DNA of 64,000 nucleotides from an uncultured Prevotella sp. (GCA_900314935.1 OMXE01000014.1:21648-85647), one strand, 5' to 3'. Numbered from the stretch's first letter, positions 7,574 to 15,863 are shown. The notes: generated by a model not told the origin, from the sequence alone. Program-made: numbers and translations.

Positions 7574-8980
7574 GATTATACTGCAGCAATACAACGGTTC
7601 AATGCCGACAAAAGAATCTCTCAGCTTCATACGAAATACGAGTTGGGGTCGTTTTTGAATTATCTCTCAGTATCACGGCGAGAGATGTCTCATAGCAAAT
7701 TCTTAGCAGAGTTGCTCAAAGAAGATTCTTTTCATGGAACTGGTGCGCTCCCCTTGCAGTTGTTTATGGAGGCTATACTCGAACGTGCAATTAAACAGGA
7801 CACACGATTGATCGAATGTCCTGACAAGAGAGTTGTATTCCCTTCACTCAAGAGCGCCATCATGAATAGGAACCTCTCCCTCTCTGATATAGAGGTGACT
7901 GCCGCGGAGTGTTTTTCTGACAAGGATAGCGACATTGGTCGAGTAGATATTTTGGTCAAGTGTCGCGTAAAGCCACTCGCGCGTGAGGATGGTAAGACTG
8001 TAGAGTACATCAACATTATCATTGAGAATAAATTATATGACCAAGAGTTTGACAGACAGACAGAGAAATACTACAAACACTTCAACGCGTTCCTGAAAAA
8101 CGAAAGTGCAGGACGTGTGGACTCATCAGCACAGAAAGGTGGTCCGCGTGGATTATATAATCTGTATGTCTATCTCACTTCTGCTGCTCCTTCAGATATT
8201 GATGGACTTAAAGAACCCATCTGTAAATGCAAGGAGTTTGTGCAAATCTGTTATCAGGACATACTTGACCGAGTTCTCGACCCCTTGCTTGAACAAAAAA
8301 CTCTTTCTCTGCGAGGTCGATTCTTTATTGAAGAGTATAAGCGCTCATTAGGTTTTTCGTATGAAAATTTAGAGATTTACTCATATGAAGGAGGAGGAAA
8401 ACAATCTTTGAACGTCAAGACAACCATCATGGCAATAAGTAAAAAAGAAAGTGATGAACTATACCAATTATGGAGCGACTACAAGGAATTATTCAAAGCT
8501 GCTATCAATGAGAAGAATAAACAAGATGACTTTAACGTTGATGTCGACAGTAGTAACATCACTAACAAACGTACCCTCTACGAATATAAGGGACAACCTT
8601 TTACCATGAGTCGTCTCGTTGAAGCAATCATACTTGACCATCTGCCTGAATGCCGGATGGATGATATGAATCAGCTATTCAAAGATGTTGTAAACTGTGG
8701 AATTATAACCGATGATGCAAAATCCTCTTACTTTGAGAGAATTGAGGTAATCAAGACCAAAGATTATTATCCGGTTTGCGTCTTTAAGCAATGGACAGAA
8801 AACGGTCAATATAAGTTCAGCGATTTTTGCAAAAAGGTCAAGGAGTTGGGATGGTATGACGTGAAAGAATACGAGGAAGAACAACTATCTTATGTGGACT
8901 CTCTGATGCTTGTGGAATTCTATACAAAACATGAGAAACTGTTGACAACTGCAATGGAGGTCATCCGACACACACAATGA
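7571..8980 (+). CDS. PD-(D/E)XK nuclease-family protein (PF14281 type)
   Basis: The 469-residue protein opens with LNYLSVSRREMSHSKFLAELLKE, the conserved N-terminal helix pair with 'SHSKFLAELL' of the PDDEXK_4 (PF14281) family. The nuclease core follows: RVDILVK at about residues 123-129 gives the Asp, and INIIIENKLYD at about 147-157 gives the E-x-K part. A QTEKYYKHF helix after it is also typical. The C-terminal half is long, helical and uncharacterised. Related proteins sit in defence islands and beside mobile elements, but a biochemical role has not been generally shown. A related protein lies two genes downstream (10757-12274). Confidence 0.82.
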   Translation: MDYTAAIQRFNADKRISQLHTKYELGSFLNYLSVSRREMSHSKFLAELLKEDSFHGTGALPLQLFMEAILERAIKQDTRLIECPDKRVVFPSLKSAIMNRNLSLSDIEVTAAECFSDKDSDIGRVDILVKCRVKPLAREDGKTVEYINIIIENKLYDQEFDRQTEKYYKHFNAFLKNESAGRVDSSAQKGGPRGLYNLYVYLTSAAPSDIDGLKEPICKCKEFVQICYQDILDRVLDPLLEQKTLSLRGRFFIEEYKRSLGFSYENLEIYSYEGGGKQSLNVKTTIMAISKKESDELYQLWSDYKELFKAAINEKNKQDDFNVDVDSSNITNKRTLYEYKGQPFTMSRLVEAIILDHLPECRMDDMNQLFKDVVNCGIITDDAKSSYFERIEVIKTKDYYPVCVFKQWTENGQYKFSDFCKKVKELGWYDVKEYEEEQLSYVDSLMLVEFYTKHEKLLTTAMEVIRHTQ

Positions 8981-9111
8981 TGATATCGGAAGTGATGTTG
9001 AAGCTCTTTTCAAACGGATCAATTGTCATCGCGACCGTACCACAGAACGCTTTGAAGGTATATAATCTAAAACTCTGATGACAAGCGAAAAGATACGACA
9101 TAATATTGAAT

Positions 9112-10728
9112 ATGAAAGGACTATCAAAATCACGGTACACCGCCTTCTGCCAATGCCCGAAGAATCTATGGCTGAAGGTTTATAAGCCTGAGAAGGCAGC
9201 TGTCGACGAGGCACTGCAGGCACGTTTCGAGCAAGGAAATGTAGTGGGTGATCTGGCTATGGGCCTCTTTGGCGACTACAAGGAAGCCCATGCCAAGAAG
9301 CCTGACGGCAATCTTGATCTCAGCAAGATGGTGGAGCAGACAAAGCAGTGGATGCAGGAAGGAGTGGACAACATCTGTGAAGCCTCGTTCTCGTTAGAAG
9401 GACACTACTGTGCTGTCGACATCCTGCGTAAGAACGGCAACGGATGGGACATCTACGAGGTGAAGAGTACCAGCTTCCCGGAATTCAATGGTCAGGAAGC
9501 GAAGTTGGAGAAGTATGCTCCAGATATCGCCTACCAGAAGTGGTTGCTCACCCAGTGTGATGTCAACGTAACAGGTACTTACCTTGTTTGTCTGAACAGC
9601 GACTACGTACGACATGGTGTTCTTGACATTCAGCAGTTGTTTGTCATCAACGACATGAAGGAGATGGTGGATAACGAATATCTGAAAGTGCCCGCCAGTG
9701 TCAGTCTGGCTATGAAGGTCATCAACAATGAGCAAGAACCTGAAATCGACCTCACTGAACACTGCATGAAACCCTACAGATGTGCATTTTTCGACTATTG
9801 CAAACGACAGCATGGCATTCCATCGCCATCAGTCTTCGATGTTTATGGTGGCAAGGGACGCGGTGGTTTCACCTTCAAGAAGAAACTCGACTGCTACAAC
9901 CAAGGACTCATCACGTTCGATGATTTGCGTACGACGGATATCGGTCGCATCCAGAACATGCAGATTGAGGGAGCATTGACGGGGAAAGAGTTTATCAATC
10001 CTTCAGGTATACGCGAATTCTTGAAGACCCTCTCCTACCCTCTTTACTTCCTCGACTTCGAGACCATGCAGGATGCAATACCTCAGTACGAAGGAGCGAA
10101 GGTCTATGCGCAGATCACCTTCCAATATTCATTGCATATCAAGGCTGCGAGTGAGCGAGAGCAGAGCGATACTAGCATCGGCTCTGCCGAGCGTGAGCAG
10201 GCTCGACCGGAGGTCAAACCCAGCGAAAGTGCCCCTTACGATCATTGTGAGTTCCTGGCTCCCAGCGATGGCAATGACCCTCGTCGTGCTTTGGCCGACC
10301 AGCTATGTAAGGATATTCCCAAGGATGTCTGTACACTGGCATACAATAAACAGTTTGAGTGCGGACGCATTCGTGAGTTGGCAACGCTCTTTCCTGATCT
10401 GAGCGATCACTTGTTGAATATCGCTAACAACATCAAGGATCTGATCGATCCCTTCCGTGCTGGTGACTACTATGTTCCTGCTATGGGAGGTTCGTTCTCC
10501 ATCAAGAGTGTGTTGCCAGCCCTCTTCCCTGATGATCCTGAACTCAACTATCATAATCTCGATGAGCGTTGTCAGAACGGAGGCGATGCCATGACCATCT
10601 TCCCTCGCATCAAGGATATGGAGCCGGCAGAAGCTGAAGCCAGTCGTGAAGCCCTCCTCCGCTACTGCAAACTCGACACCTGGGCCATGGTGAAGGTGTG
10701 GCAGAAATTGAAAGAGATGGCAAAATAG
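9112..10728 (+). CDS. DUF2779 protein: Cas4/RecB-like nuclease plus RNase H-like domain
   Basis: The 538-residue protein begins MKGLSKSRYTAFCQCPKNLWL, the usual start of DUF2779 proteins. A RecB/Cas4-like PD-(D/E)XK core is visible, with WDIYEVKS at about residue 112 supplying the E-x-K, and Cys residues near the N-terminus and at YRCAFFDYCKR (about 222-232) that could hold an iron-sulfur cluster. The C-terminal part contains YFLDFETMQDAIP (about 312) and ...LLRYCKLDTWAMVKVW, the acidic motifs of a DEDD/RNase H-like exonuclease. I chose ATG 9112 over a TTG six bases upstream. Residues about 343-378 are a low-complexity Ser/Glu/Arg stretch that looks inserted. Probable nucleic-acid processing or defence role; the actual substrate is unknown. 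Confidence 0.85.
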   Translation: MKGLSKSRYTAFCQCPKNLWLKVYKPEKAAVDEALQARFEQGNVVGDLAMGLFGDYKEAHAKKPDGNLDLSKMVEQTKQWMQEGVDNICEASFSLEGHYCAVDILRKNGNGWDIYEVKSTSFPEFNGQEAKLEKYAPDIAYQKWLLTQCDVNVTGTYLVCLNSDYVRHGVLDIQQLFVINDMKEMVDNEYLKVPASVSLAMKVINNEQEPEIDLTEHCMKPYRCAFFDYCKRQHGIPSPSVFDVYGGKGRGGFTFKKKLDCYNQGLITFDDLRTTDIGRIQNMQIEGALTGKEFINPSGIREFLKTLSYPLYFLDFETMQDAIPQYEGAKVYAQITFQYSLHIKAASEREQSDTSIGSAEREQARPEVKPSESAPYDHCEFLAPSDGNDPRRALADQLCKDIPKDVCTLAYNKQFECGRIRELATLFPDLSDHLLNIANNIKDLIDPFRAGDYYVPAMGGSFSIKSVLPALFPDDPELNYHNLDERCQNGGDAMTIFPRIKDMEPAEAEASREALLRYCKLDTWAMVKVWQKLKEMAK

Positions 10729-10756
10729 TAATAACTTTTAAATAGAATAATAGACT

Positions 10757-12274
10757 ATGTTAGAAAGAAGTATTTTAAGAATTAAAAACAATCCTGTTTA
10801 TCAAGAGTTAAAAAGCTACTATAGCCAGTCGACAATCTTTAGCGCATTGGGTATTGAACGAAATGAGAACAGGCATAGTGCATTTCTTTGCTGGTTGCTT
10901 GATCCTAAGTCAGACCATCAACTTGGAGTAGAACCTCTGAAAAAGTTCTTGGCTTTATATGCAGCCACTAATCAGGATTTAGATATTGAACTGGTAGCAG
11001 CTTTCATTACAGGACGATACGAGTTGGAAAATGTACAACTCGATAAAGAGTTGACATTAGCAAGATTCTGTGATGAAATGAATACTATTAATCTTGATGA
11101 AAAGCAAAAGAGACTGGATATATGGGCAGAATTCTCAGTTGTTCTCCCAGATAGTAATGACAGTCGTAAAATTGCACTTGTATTAGAAAATAAGATTTAT
11201 AGCAAAGAAGGGAAGAAAGGCGACAAATTCCAAACAGATGTATACCACAACTGTCTGAGCAAGTATTATGAAGGCAATACGCTTTTAGAAGTTTTTCTGA
11301 CTCCTGATGCTGAAGATGGTGCCCATTGCCCTAGTTTTGTTCACCTTACATATCAACAATTATTAGACGATGTTTTACTTCCACTATCATCAATAGCAAA
11401 ATCCCAGCATGCCATGCTCTTCATTAATGACTACATTCGCAATTTAGGGAAACCTGCATTAAATGATGAGAATGGCCAGAAGAAGGTGAAAACCTATTCC
11501 ATTTTGGCGACATCTGAGTTTGAGAAAAAACGATTGCAACAGCTCCTGAAAATGGAGGGGATGAAGACAATTGTTGAAAAAGCGTTAGTTGCTGCTTATG
11601 GTGATCAGGCAAAAGATATAGTAGGCAAGGATATCATGAAACGAAACGAGGACATGCCCCCTTATGAAACTGCAGTTCTCACAGAATTCTGGAATGACAA
11701 TACTGACATTCTTAAAGCAATGTTGCATAACCTTGAATTATTCCCAGACAGCAAAAAGGACGCTATAGACAAGATTTTCAAGGAGAGCAATCGAGATACG
11801 ACAAAATACGTTGTCGAACGTCAAGCAGGCTCCCAATGGATATTTGCAGATGAAAAATACAACCGTCCTTTAGCCAAAGGACGTGCTGCTTGTGTGTTTT
11901 TTGCTCAATGGATGCAGCTGCATGAAGGCGAGTTCTCGTTGAATGATGTTAGAAAAGCATTCCCACTCTCCATTAATAAATACTATGAGACCAGCAAGTG
12001 GGATTTTATTGACACACTGATATTTGGAAGCGAAACCGATTCGTTAATGGCAAATGTAATCAACAAAGCAGGGATAAAGAAGGAATTAGCCAGTGACAAA
12101 TGGGATTTCTATCCAATAACAATAGGACAAGATAAGTGTGGCTGGGGATATGTCGATGATGGAAACATGGCGGTTATGCCGAAGATGTGGCGTAAGGAAG
12201 ACTTCCAGCTTCTGCTTGACCATATTGATGCAAATCCTAAGTTATTCTCAGGACTGCGTATCCGACAGATTTAG
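10757..12274 (+). CDS. Second PD-(D/E)XK nuclease-family protein (PF14281 type)
   Basis: The 505-residue protein shares the layout of the protein at 7571-8980. An N-terminal helix has ERNENRHSAFLCWLLDPKSDH, then KRLDIWAEFSV at about 120 (Asp) and IALVLENKIYSKEG at about 140 (E-x-K), with a following helix that contains FQTDVYHN. The C-terminal 250 residues are not recognisable, apart from LAKGRAACVFFAQWM. It starts 28 bases after the DUF2779 gene and is probably cotranscribed with it. Two members of one nuclease family around a DUF2779 gene point to a nuclease-based accessory module (inference). Confidence 0.82.
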   Translation: MLERSILRIKNNPVYQELKSYYSQSTIFSALGIERNENRHSAFLCWLLDPKSDHQLGVEPLKKFLALYAATNQDLDIELVAAFITGRYELENVQLDKELTLARFCDEMNTINLDEKQKRLDIWAEFSVVLPDSNDSRKIALVLENKIYSKEGKKGDKFQTDVYHNCLSKYYEGNTLLEVFLTPDAEDGAHCPSFVHLTYQQLLDDVLLPLSSIAKSQHAMLFINDYIRNLGKPALNDENGQKKVKTYSILATSEFEKKRLQQLLKMEGMKTIVEKALVAAYGDQAKDIVGKDIMKRNEDMPPYETAVLTEFWNDNTDILKAMLHNLELFPDSKKDAIDKIFKESNRDTTKYVVERQAGSQWIFADEKYNRPLAKGRAACVFFAQWMQLHEGEFSLNDVRKAFPLSINKYYETSKWDFIDTLIFGSETDSLMANVINKAGIKKELASDKWDFYPITIGQDKCGWGYVDDGNMAVMPKMWRKEDFQLLLDHIDANPKLFSGLRIRQI

Positions 12275-12344
12275 TGTGAATTTTTCTAGCAAAGTAACTA
12301 TATTTTGTTAGAATACAATTATTTAATCTAAAATATTAAATAAC

Positions 12345-12704
12345 ATGGAAGCTAAAAAGTATTTAAATCAAATTGAAGCCATTGAACAAATGGCCAAAGA
12401 AGAAACTATTCAAATCCTTAAGAATAATGCACAAGGACAATGTATTGAATTTGACTGTGATAATGATGAAGAGAATGAGGCGTACTGCGAAAGTACGTTT
12501 CGTGTAATGACAGGCGATGATGAAATCATATTAATTTGTGCTGTGGGATTAGACGAGAATGACCATCTTGTATTTAAAGCCGAAACCTTAAATGGATTCG
12601 AATACAATGATGACGAATGGTTTGAATTTGATGAATTCACCCATGGTTATGTAGATGTTTATAATTTCGTAGTCACAAATCTTCAATACGCTAAAAAGCA
12701 TTAG
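12345..12704 (+). CDS. Small acidic protein of unknown function
   Basis: The 119-residue protein is strongly acidic (QCIEFDCDNDEENEAYCEST; EYNDDEWFEFDEF) and starts with a helix rich in Lys/Glu/Ala. No signal peptide or membrane segment is present. High acidity and position beside nuclease genes are what one would see in an immunity-type or DNA-mimic protein, but there is no motif to support that. It sits 70 bases after the second PF14281-type gene on the same strand. Confidence 0.6.
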   Translation: MEAKKYLNQIEAIEQMAKEETIQILKNNAQGQCIEFDCDNDEENEAYCESTFRVMTGDDEIILICAVGLDENDHLVFKAETLNGFEYNDDEWFEFDEFTHGYVDVYNFVVTNLQYAKKH

Positions 12705-12726
12705 ATAAGGATTAAGGTCGTTTTAT

Positions 12727-12766
12727 CCTCGGTTACTACGAACTCGACACCTGGGCCATGGTGAAG
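12727..12766 (+). pseudogene. Orphan copy of the DUF2779 3' coding segment
   Basis: TACTACGAACTCGACACCTG and the following GGCCATGGTGAAGG closely match the coding bases for YCKLDTWAMVK near the end of the DUF2779 gene (10667-10700). The match stops abruptly at GGGTGGGAACG. It is the remnant of a second DUF2779 gene or of a duplication. The rest of the 12705-13014 gap holds a purine-rich stretch (12768-12950) with open frames but no protein I recognise. Confidence 0.6.
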
Positions 12767-13014
12767 GGTGGGAACGTTTGGAGCAGCGAGCGCAGGACAA
12801 ACTTGTTTAAGTTTTGCCGAACCGACGCCAAACCGAGAGGATATTCAAGTTTACTTAAGCTATTCCGAGGTGCGAAGGAGGAAGACCAAAAGTCAATCGC
12901 GACAAACGAAGACGAAGTCAAAAGCTGAAAGAAAAAGAAGGAATTATTTGAATTTTCAGAGATACATAACTTTATTATAATTGTCGAACAAATAATAACT
13001 AAAATATTCATCTT

Positions 13015-13866
13015 ATGAGCGATAGTTATGGAACAACCCTCATACTGAAACGTCATGAGGACTTTGAAAAAGTAGCTGCGTACGTAAAGCAGCAGGTACG
13101 CGAAAAGAGTATTGAACAGGAAGGTGAAAACCTTTCAGAAGACGGAGAACTTGTAGGGCTTCAGATTAATGAAGATAAGAACTGTATCATCTGGCACGAC
13201 TATTCGTATCCCGGAGACCATTTTAATTTCAATTCCATCGCAGAAAGTGTCATCAAGGAGTTCCCTGGTGTTGAGATGGAACGTCAAGGCTGGTGGGGGC
13301 CACAAGACATATGGAACTATGTCATCGTAGATGGCAAATGGCAAGAATATACTCTTTGGAAGTTTGTCGCATATACTGACGGAAAGGGCGAGGAAGATCA
13401 ATTGGAGTACAAGCAACTGATAGATGGACGGACCGAGGAAGAAAGACATGAAGAACGCGACAAGATGTGTAAGGAAATGGCAGAGCGCCTAAGCCGGTTA
13501 CATCCTGATGTAGAGATTGCGGTATATGCATACGATTGGTATGGGGTTTACACAATAGTCGAGGAGTTCTATAGTGCAAAAGACGGACGGGCCACAAAAG
13601 AAATGGTGGATCGCGGATTGGTGGAAATAATGGATTACTTCGAAGATATGGAATGGGTAGGGAGTCTCGGTCATGTGCTTCTTCACCCGAAGGAATTTGC
13701 AACTGAACTCATTAAGCGAGCACGTGAGGGCGATTATCATTGTCGGCGTTTTGCTCACTACATGCTGATGGATGGCGAAACAACACAAGATACCAGTCTG
13801 ATAGAACCCACCGATAAGAAATGGCTGATGGCACAGCAATGGGATTACGAGAAAGGTTGGATTTGA
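13015..13866 (+). CDS. Uncharacterised 283-residue protein
   Basis: The protein has no signal peptide or membrane segment. The first 120 residues look alpha/beta (TLILKRHEDFEKVAAYVKQQ ... NCIIWHDYSYPGDHFNF). A charged helical linker follows (EERHEERDKMCKEMAERLSR), then DVEIAVYAYDWYGVYTIVEEFY and a helical C-terminus ending KKWLMAQQWDYEKGWI. Pairs of aromatics (GWWGPQDIWNY) suggest a binding groove. I do not recognise the family. It is flanked by gene fragments on both sides, so it may have arrived by recombination. Confidence 0.65.
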   Translation: MSDSYGTTLILKRHEDFEKVAAYVKQQVREKSIEQEGENLSEDGELVGLQINEDKNCIIWHDYSYPGDHFNFNSIAESVIKEFPGVEMERQGWWGPQDIWNYVIVDGKWQEYTLWKFVAYTDGKGEEDQLEYKQLIDGRTEEERHEERDKMCKEMAERLSRLHPDVEIAVYAYDWYGVYTIVEEFYSAKDGRATKEMVDRGLVEIMDYFEDMEWVGSLGHVLLHPKEFATELIKRAREGDYHCRRFAHYMLMDGETTQDTSLIEPTDKKWLMAQQWDYEKGWI

Positions 13867-13949
13867 GTGATCAGATTGCCAATGGGGATTACGATTCCTC
13901 TCGATATTATACGCCAAGAGAACTGAAGAAAATGATAATTAACAAATAA
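13863..13949 (+). pseudogene. Short C-terminal gene remnant
   Basis: A frame overlapping the previous stop codon reads SDQIANGDYDSSRYYTPREL and ends KKMIINK at a TAA. It has a protein-like composition but no start codon, and so could be the tail of a lost gene. It lies just before the duplicated leader block. A chance open frame cannot be excluded. Confidence 0.3.
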
Positions 13950-13956
13950 CAATAGA

Positions 13957-13994
13957 ACCTCACGATATATAGGGAATCGCAGAAATGATTATGG
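13957..13994 (+). repeat. Leader repeat, copy 2 (CCTCACGA-TATAGGGAATCG)
   Basis: The second copy of the block seen at 7537-7573, again ending in an ATTATGG start context. The shared bases just ahead of two unrelated start codons suggest a duplication or a recombination point used to swap genes. The alignment of the two copies favours ATG 13991 for the next gene. Confidence 0.6.
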
Positions 13995-14674
13995 GATTAA
14001 AACTTTATAAAAACATGAAATCTAGCCCCCGTACATTTAAAGAAATCATGGAGGAAGAGCAGCAAGATCTATGGCTTCAAGCAACAGAAAGCGTAAAGAA
14101 ACTGATTGAAATGCAAAAGCGAGTTGTGGTATTATTGCCAGAATATAGGAAACAATTGCCTTCAAGTTTTAAGGAGTTGGAAGATTCTAATGCCCAATCT
14201 GCATTAAAAACCCATATCCGACTTCGTTCTCTATATGCTCTTTCTGAAAAGATATGGGAAAAGATCGAAAAAGAATGTAAGACTTTGGCTAACTGTTCAG
14301 TAAATGGTTCTTCTGAAGAAAGAGACGCACAAGAGGTTCTTCAAGCCACATTAACGGCTATCGAAGAGTTCCCTTTTGATTCTATTATTGAAGATAATGT
14401 CACAGGTTTGCTTAGAATTAATGATGAACTAAAGAATAAATTCAAGGAAAGCCTTGATTTTGGTGTCTATAATCCTACTTGCAGATTTAGTGATATTATA
14501 GGTGTCATCAACAATAGTGGGCTTCTGGATGAGTGGATTTGGAAAGATGCTATCAACAGTCAAGATCCAGATAGTTCAAATTTGAAGGACTTGTTAGATG
14601 ATGATACGATGGTAGGATCCCTGAGGACATCATTTACTTTGAGTCCGACGAGGAGTTTACAGATTTCTGCTTAG
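13991..14674 (+). CDS. Helical protein with a broken C-terminus
   Basis: About 205 residues read as a mostly helical protein (EIMEEEQQDLWLQATESVKK ... LIEMQKRVVVLLPEYRKQLP ... LYALSEKIWEKIEKECKTL). From about 14605 the reading frame carrying protein-like sequence changes by one phase, and the last 20 residues here (SLRTSFTLSPTRSLQISA) look out of frame. I therefore consider the natural C-terminus lost or fused to other DNA. ATG 13991 is preferred over 13985 by alignment of the leader with the copy at 7537. Function unknown. Confidence 0.5.
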   Translation: MGLKLYKNMKSSPRTFKEIMEEEQQDLWLQATESVKKLIEMQKRVVVLLPEYRKQLPSSFKELEDSNAQSALKTHIRLRSLYALSEKIWEKIEKECKTLANCSVNGSSEERDAQEVLQATLTAIEEFPFDSIIEDNVTGLLRINDELKNKFKESLDFGVYNPTCRFSDIIGVINNSGLLDEWIWKDAINSQDPDSSNLKDLLDDDTMVGSLRTSFTLSPTRSLQISA

Positions 14675-14919
14675 CACCTTATGCTGTGGTGAGAGAGACT
14701 GCTAAGGGTAATCTGGTAGTGGAAGGTCAGTATTCAGACTTGTACAAGAAGTACGTGGAGGAAGGCAAGACATTCATCATCAAAGATGAGAACTCACAGG
14801 TTTACAAGCGACTATGTGTGAGTAAACGAGTTCCCATCAAGGTTGAGGGTTTCCCGGATTACAACCGCTCTACCTTGGTTCAATTACCCGTGGAGAACTT
14901 GGAGGAATGGGAACGTTAG
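14605..14919 (+). pseudogene. C-terminal fragment in a shifted frame
   Basis: A 104-codon open stretch without a start codon reads GRIPEDIIYFESDEEFTDFC and continues through AKGNLVVEGQYSDLYKKYVE to LPVENLEEWER and a stop. Composition is clearly protein-like. It joins the preceding gene at a one-phase frame change around 14600-14612. Either a single gene has suffered a frameshift or an unrelated 3' fragment has been joined here. GTG 14686 could allow a 77-residue product. I do not recognise the family. Confidence 0.55.
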
Positions 14920-14930
14920 CCTCGGAATAA

Positions 14931-14968
14931 TAAGGACTGGTAATTATCATTTTCAGTCCTTATTTTTT
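14931..14968 (+). terminator. Rho-independent terminator
   Basis: AAGGACT (14932-14938) pairs with AGTCCTT (14955-14961) and is followed by ATTTTTT. It closes the accessory block on the plus strand. Confidence 0.75.
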
Positions 14969-15106
14969 ATGAATATTGCTCCGCTATATTGTGTAATTAC
15001 ATGATTACCAGAAGAATCGGGGCGGAGGAATTTTAATGGGGTTATGTGTTTGAAAAGGGTGACAACCAATTGTTATAGACACATGGCCCACAACTCACCT
15101 TATATA

Positions 15107-15172
15107 ATTGCTCCGCTAACAACTTGTTGATCACTAGTCAATTAAGGGGTATTAGCGGAGCATTCTTTTATT
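15107..15172 (+). terminator. Long hairpin with T-rich tail
   Basis: ATTGCTCCGCTAA (15107-15119) pairs with TTAGCGGAGCATT (15152-15164) across a 32-base loop and is followed by CTTTTATT. A partial third copy of the arm (ATTGCTCCGCTAT) lies at about 14974, so this may be a small repeated hairpin element as well as a terminator. Otherwise the 14970-15430 stretch holds only the tandem repeat below. Confidence 0.5.
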
Positions 15173-15238
15173 CAAATCCTTCACACCTTCACAACGTCTG
15201 TTTACCTTCAAAATCTTACAAGCCTTATAACGCCACTC

Positions 15239-15319
15239 AACTAGGCTGATAAGTGGGTCTAACTAGGCTGATAAGTGGGTCTAACTAGGCTGATAAGTAG
15301 GTCCAACTAGGCTTGTAAG
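15239..15319 (+). repeat. Tandem 22-bp repeat, three full units and a partial one
   Basis: Units start at 15239, 15261 and 15283 (AACTAGGCTGATAAGTGGGT plus two bases, with two changes in the third), and a partial fourth begins at 15305 (AACTAGGCTTGTAAG). Its AGGCTTGTAAG end is the inverted copy of CTTACAAGCCT at 15214-15224, so the array lies inside an 11-bp inverted repeat. No gene is visible in the surrounding 500 bases. Confidence 0.85.
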
Positions 15320-15434
15320 AGTTGTTGCGAAGACAAGTGGGAAATATTGGGTAAATTACAAAAAACAAGTAATTATCTTCGGTTTAATGAATGTTAAAGT
15401 GGAAGGAAAGACTAAATAAATGAAGACAAATGAC

Positions 15435-15442
15435 TATATTTG
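15435..15442 (+). promoter_or_regulatory. Bacteroidota -7 element (TATATTTG)
   Basis: TATATTTG matches the TAnnTTTG consensus and lies 43 bases ahead of the start of the small secreted protein at 15486. No good TTTG is seen at -33. Confidence 0.55.
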
Positions 15443-15485
15443 TGGTTGAAAAGAATTCAGAAACTAAAAACCTTTAATTAACTCC

Positions 15486-15863
15486 ATGATGAAGAAGCTG
15501 TTCACTACCCTACTCCTCTTGTTGGCATTGACCGTTCAGGCGCAACGCCAGCAAAAGATTTCGTATATTGAAGAGACGAAGAATTGGTACTACGTCTATG
15601 ATGAGCAAGGCAAGAAGATTGGCGGACTGTCGCGTAGCAACGTGGGTGAACTCAAAGGCTGGGGTGCCGACTTCTTCGTAGCGAAACGCCATTCGTTCTA
15701 TTTCATCTGCGATGCCAAAGGGAAGACGCTGAAAACCATGAACGTCTCTGTCGTAGGCGAAATTGTCGGCGTCACCAACACCACCATCACCAGTCGTAAA
15801 GGCAGCTGGATCTTCACATGGAACAAAGAGGGAAAGAAAATCAGTGCAAGATCGGCTAATTAA
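15486..15863 (+). CDS. Small secreted protein of unknown function
   Basis: The 125-residue protein has a clear signal peptide (MMKKLFTTLLLLLALTVQAQ, cleavage likely after AQA or nearby). The mature part is a run of short strands with repeated 'x-x-x-D-x-x-G-K-K/T' turns (YYVYDEQGKKIGGLS, FYFICDAKGKTLKTM, WIFTWNKEGKKISA), which suggests three beta-hairpin repeats of about 35 residues. It probably acts in the periplasm or outside the cell. It is monocistronic, with its own promoter element and a strong terminator. ATG 15489 is an alternative start. No family recognised. Confidence 0.75.
   Translation: MMKKLFTTLLLLLALTVQAQRQQKISYIEETKNWYYVYDEQGKKIGGLSRSNVGELKGWGADFFVAKRHSFYFICDAKGKTLKTMNVSVVGEIVGVTNTTITSRKGSWIFTWNKEGKKISARSAN

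Noticed and set aside
9112-10728. Cas4 of a CRISPR system
   Set aside because: The N-terminal half is Cas4/RecB-like, but the extra DEDD-like domain fits DUF2779, and there are no repeats or other cas genes.
12768-12980. A 70-residue basic protein
   Set aside because: Low-complexity Lys/Arg/Ser composition, no homologue recalled, no ribosome binding site; treated as intergenic repeat-like DNA.
15239-15319. Possible CRISPR array
   Set aside because: The 22-bp units are contiguous without unique spacers and no cas gene is near. The same reasoning applies to 50660-50769.
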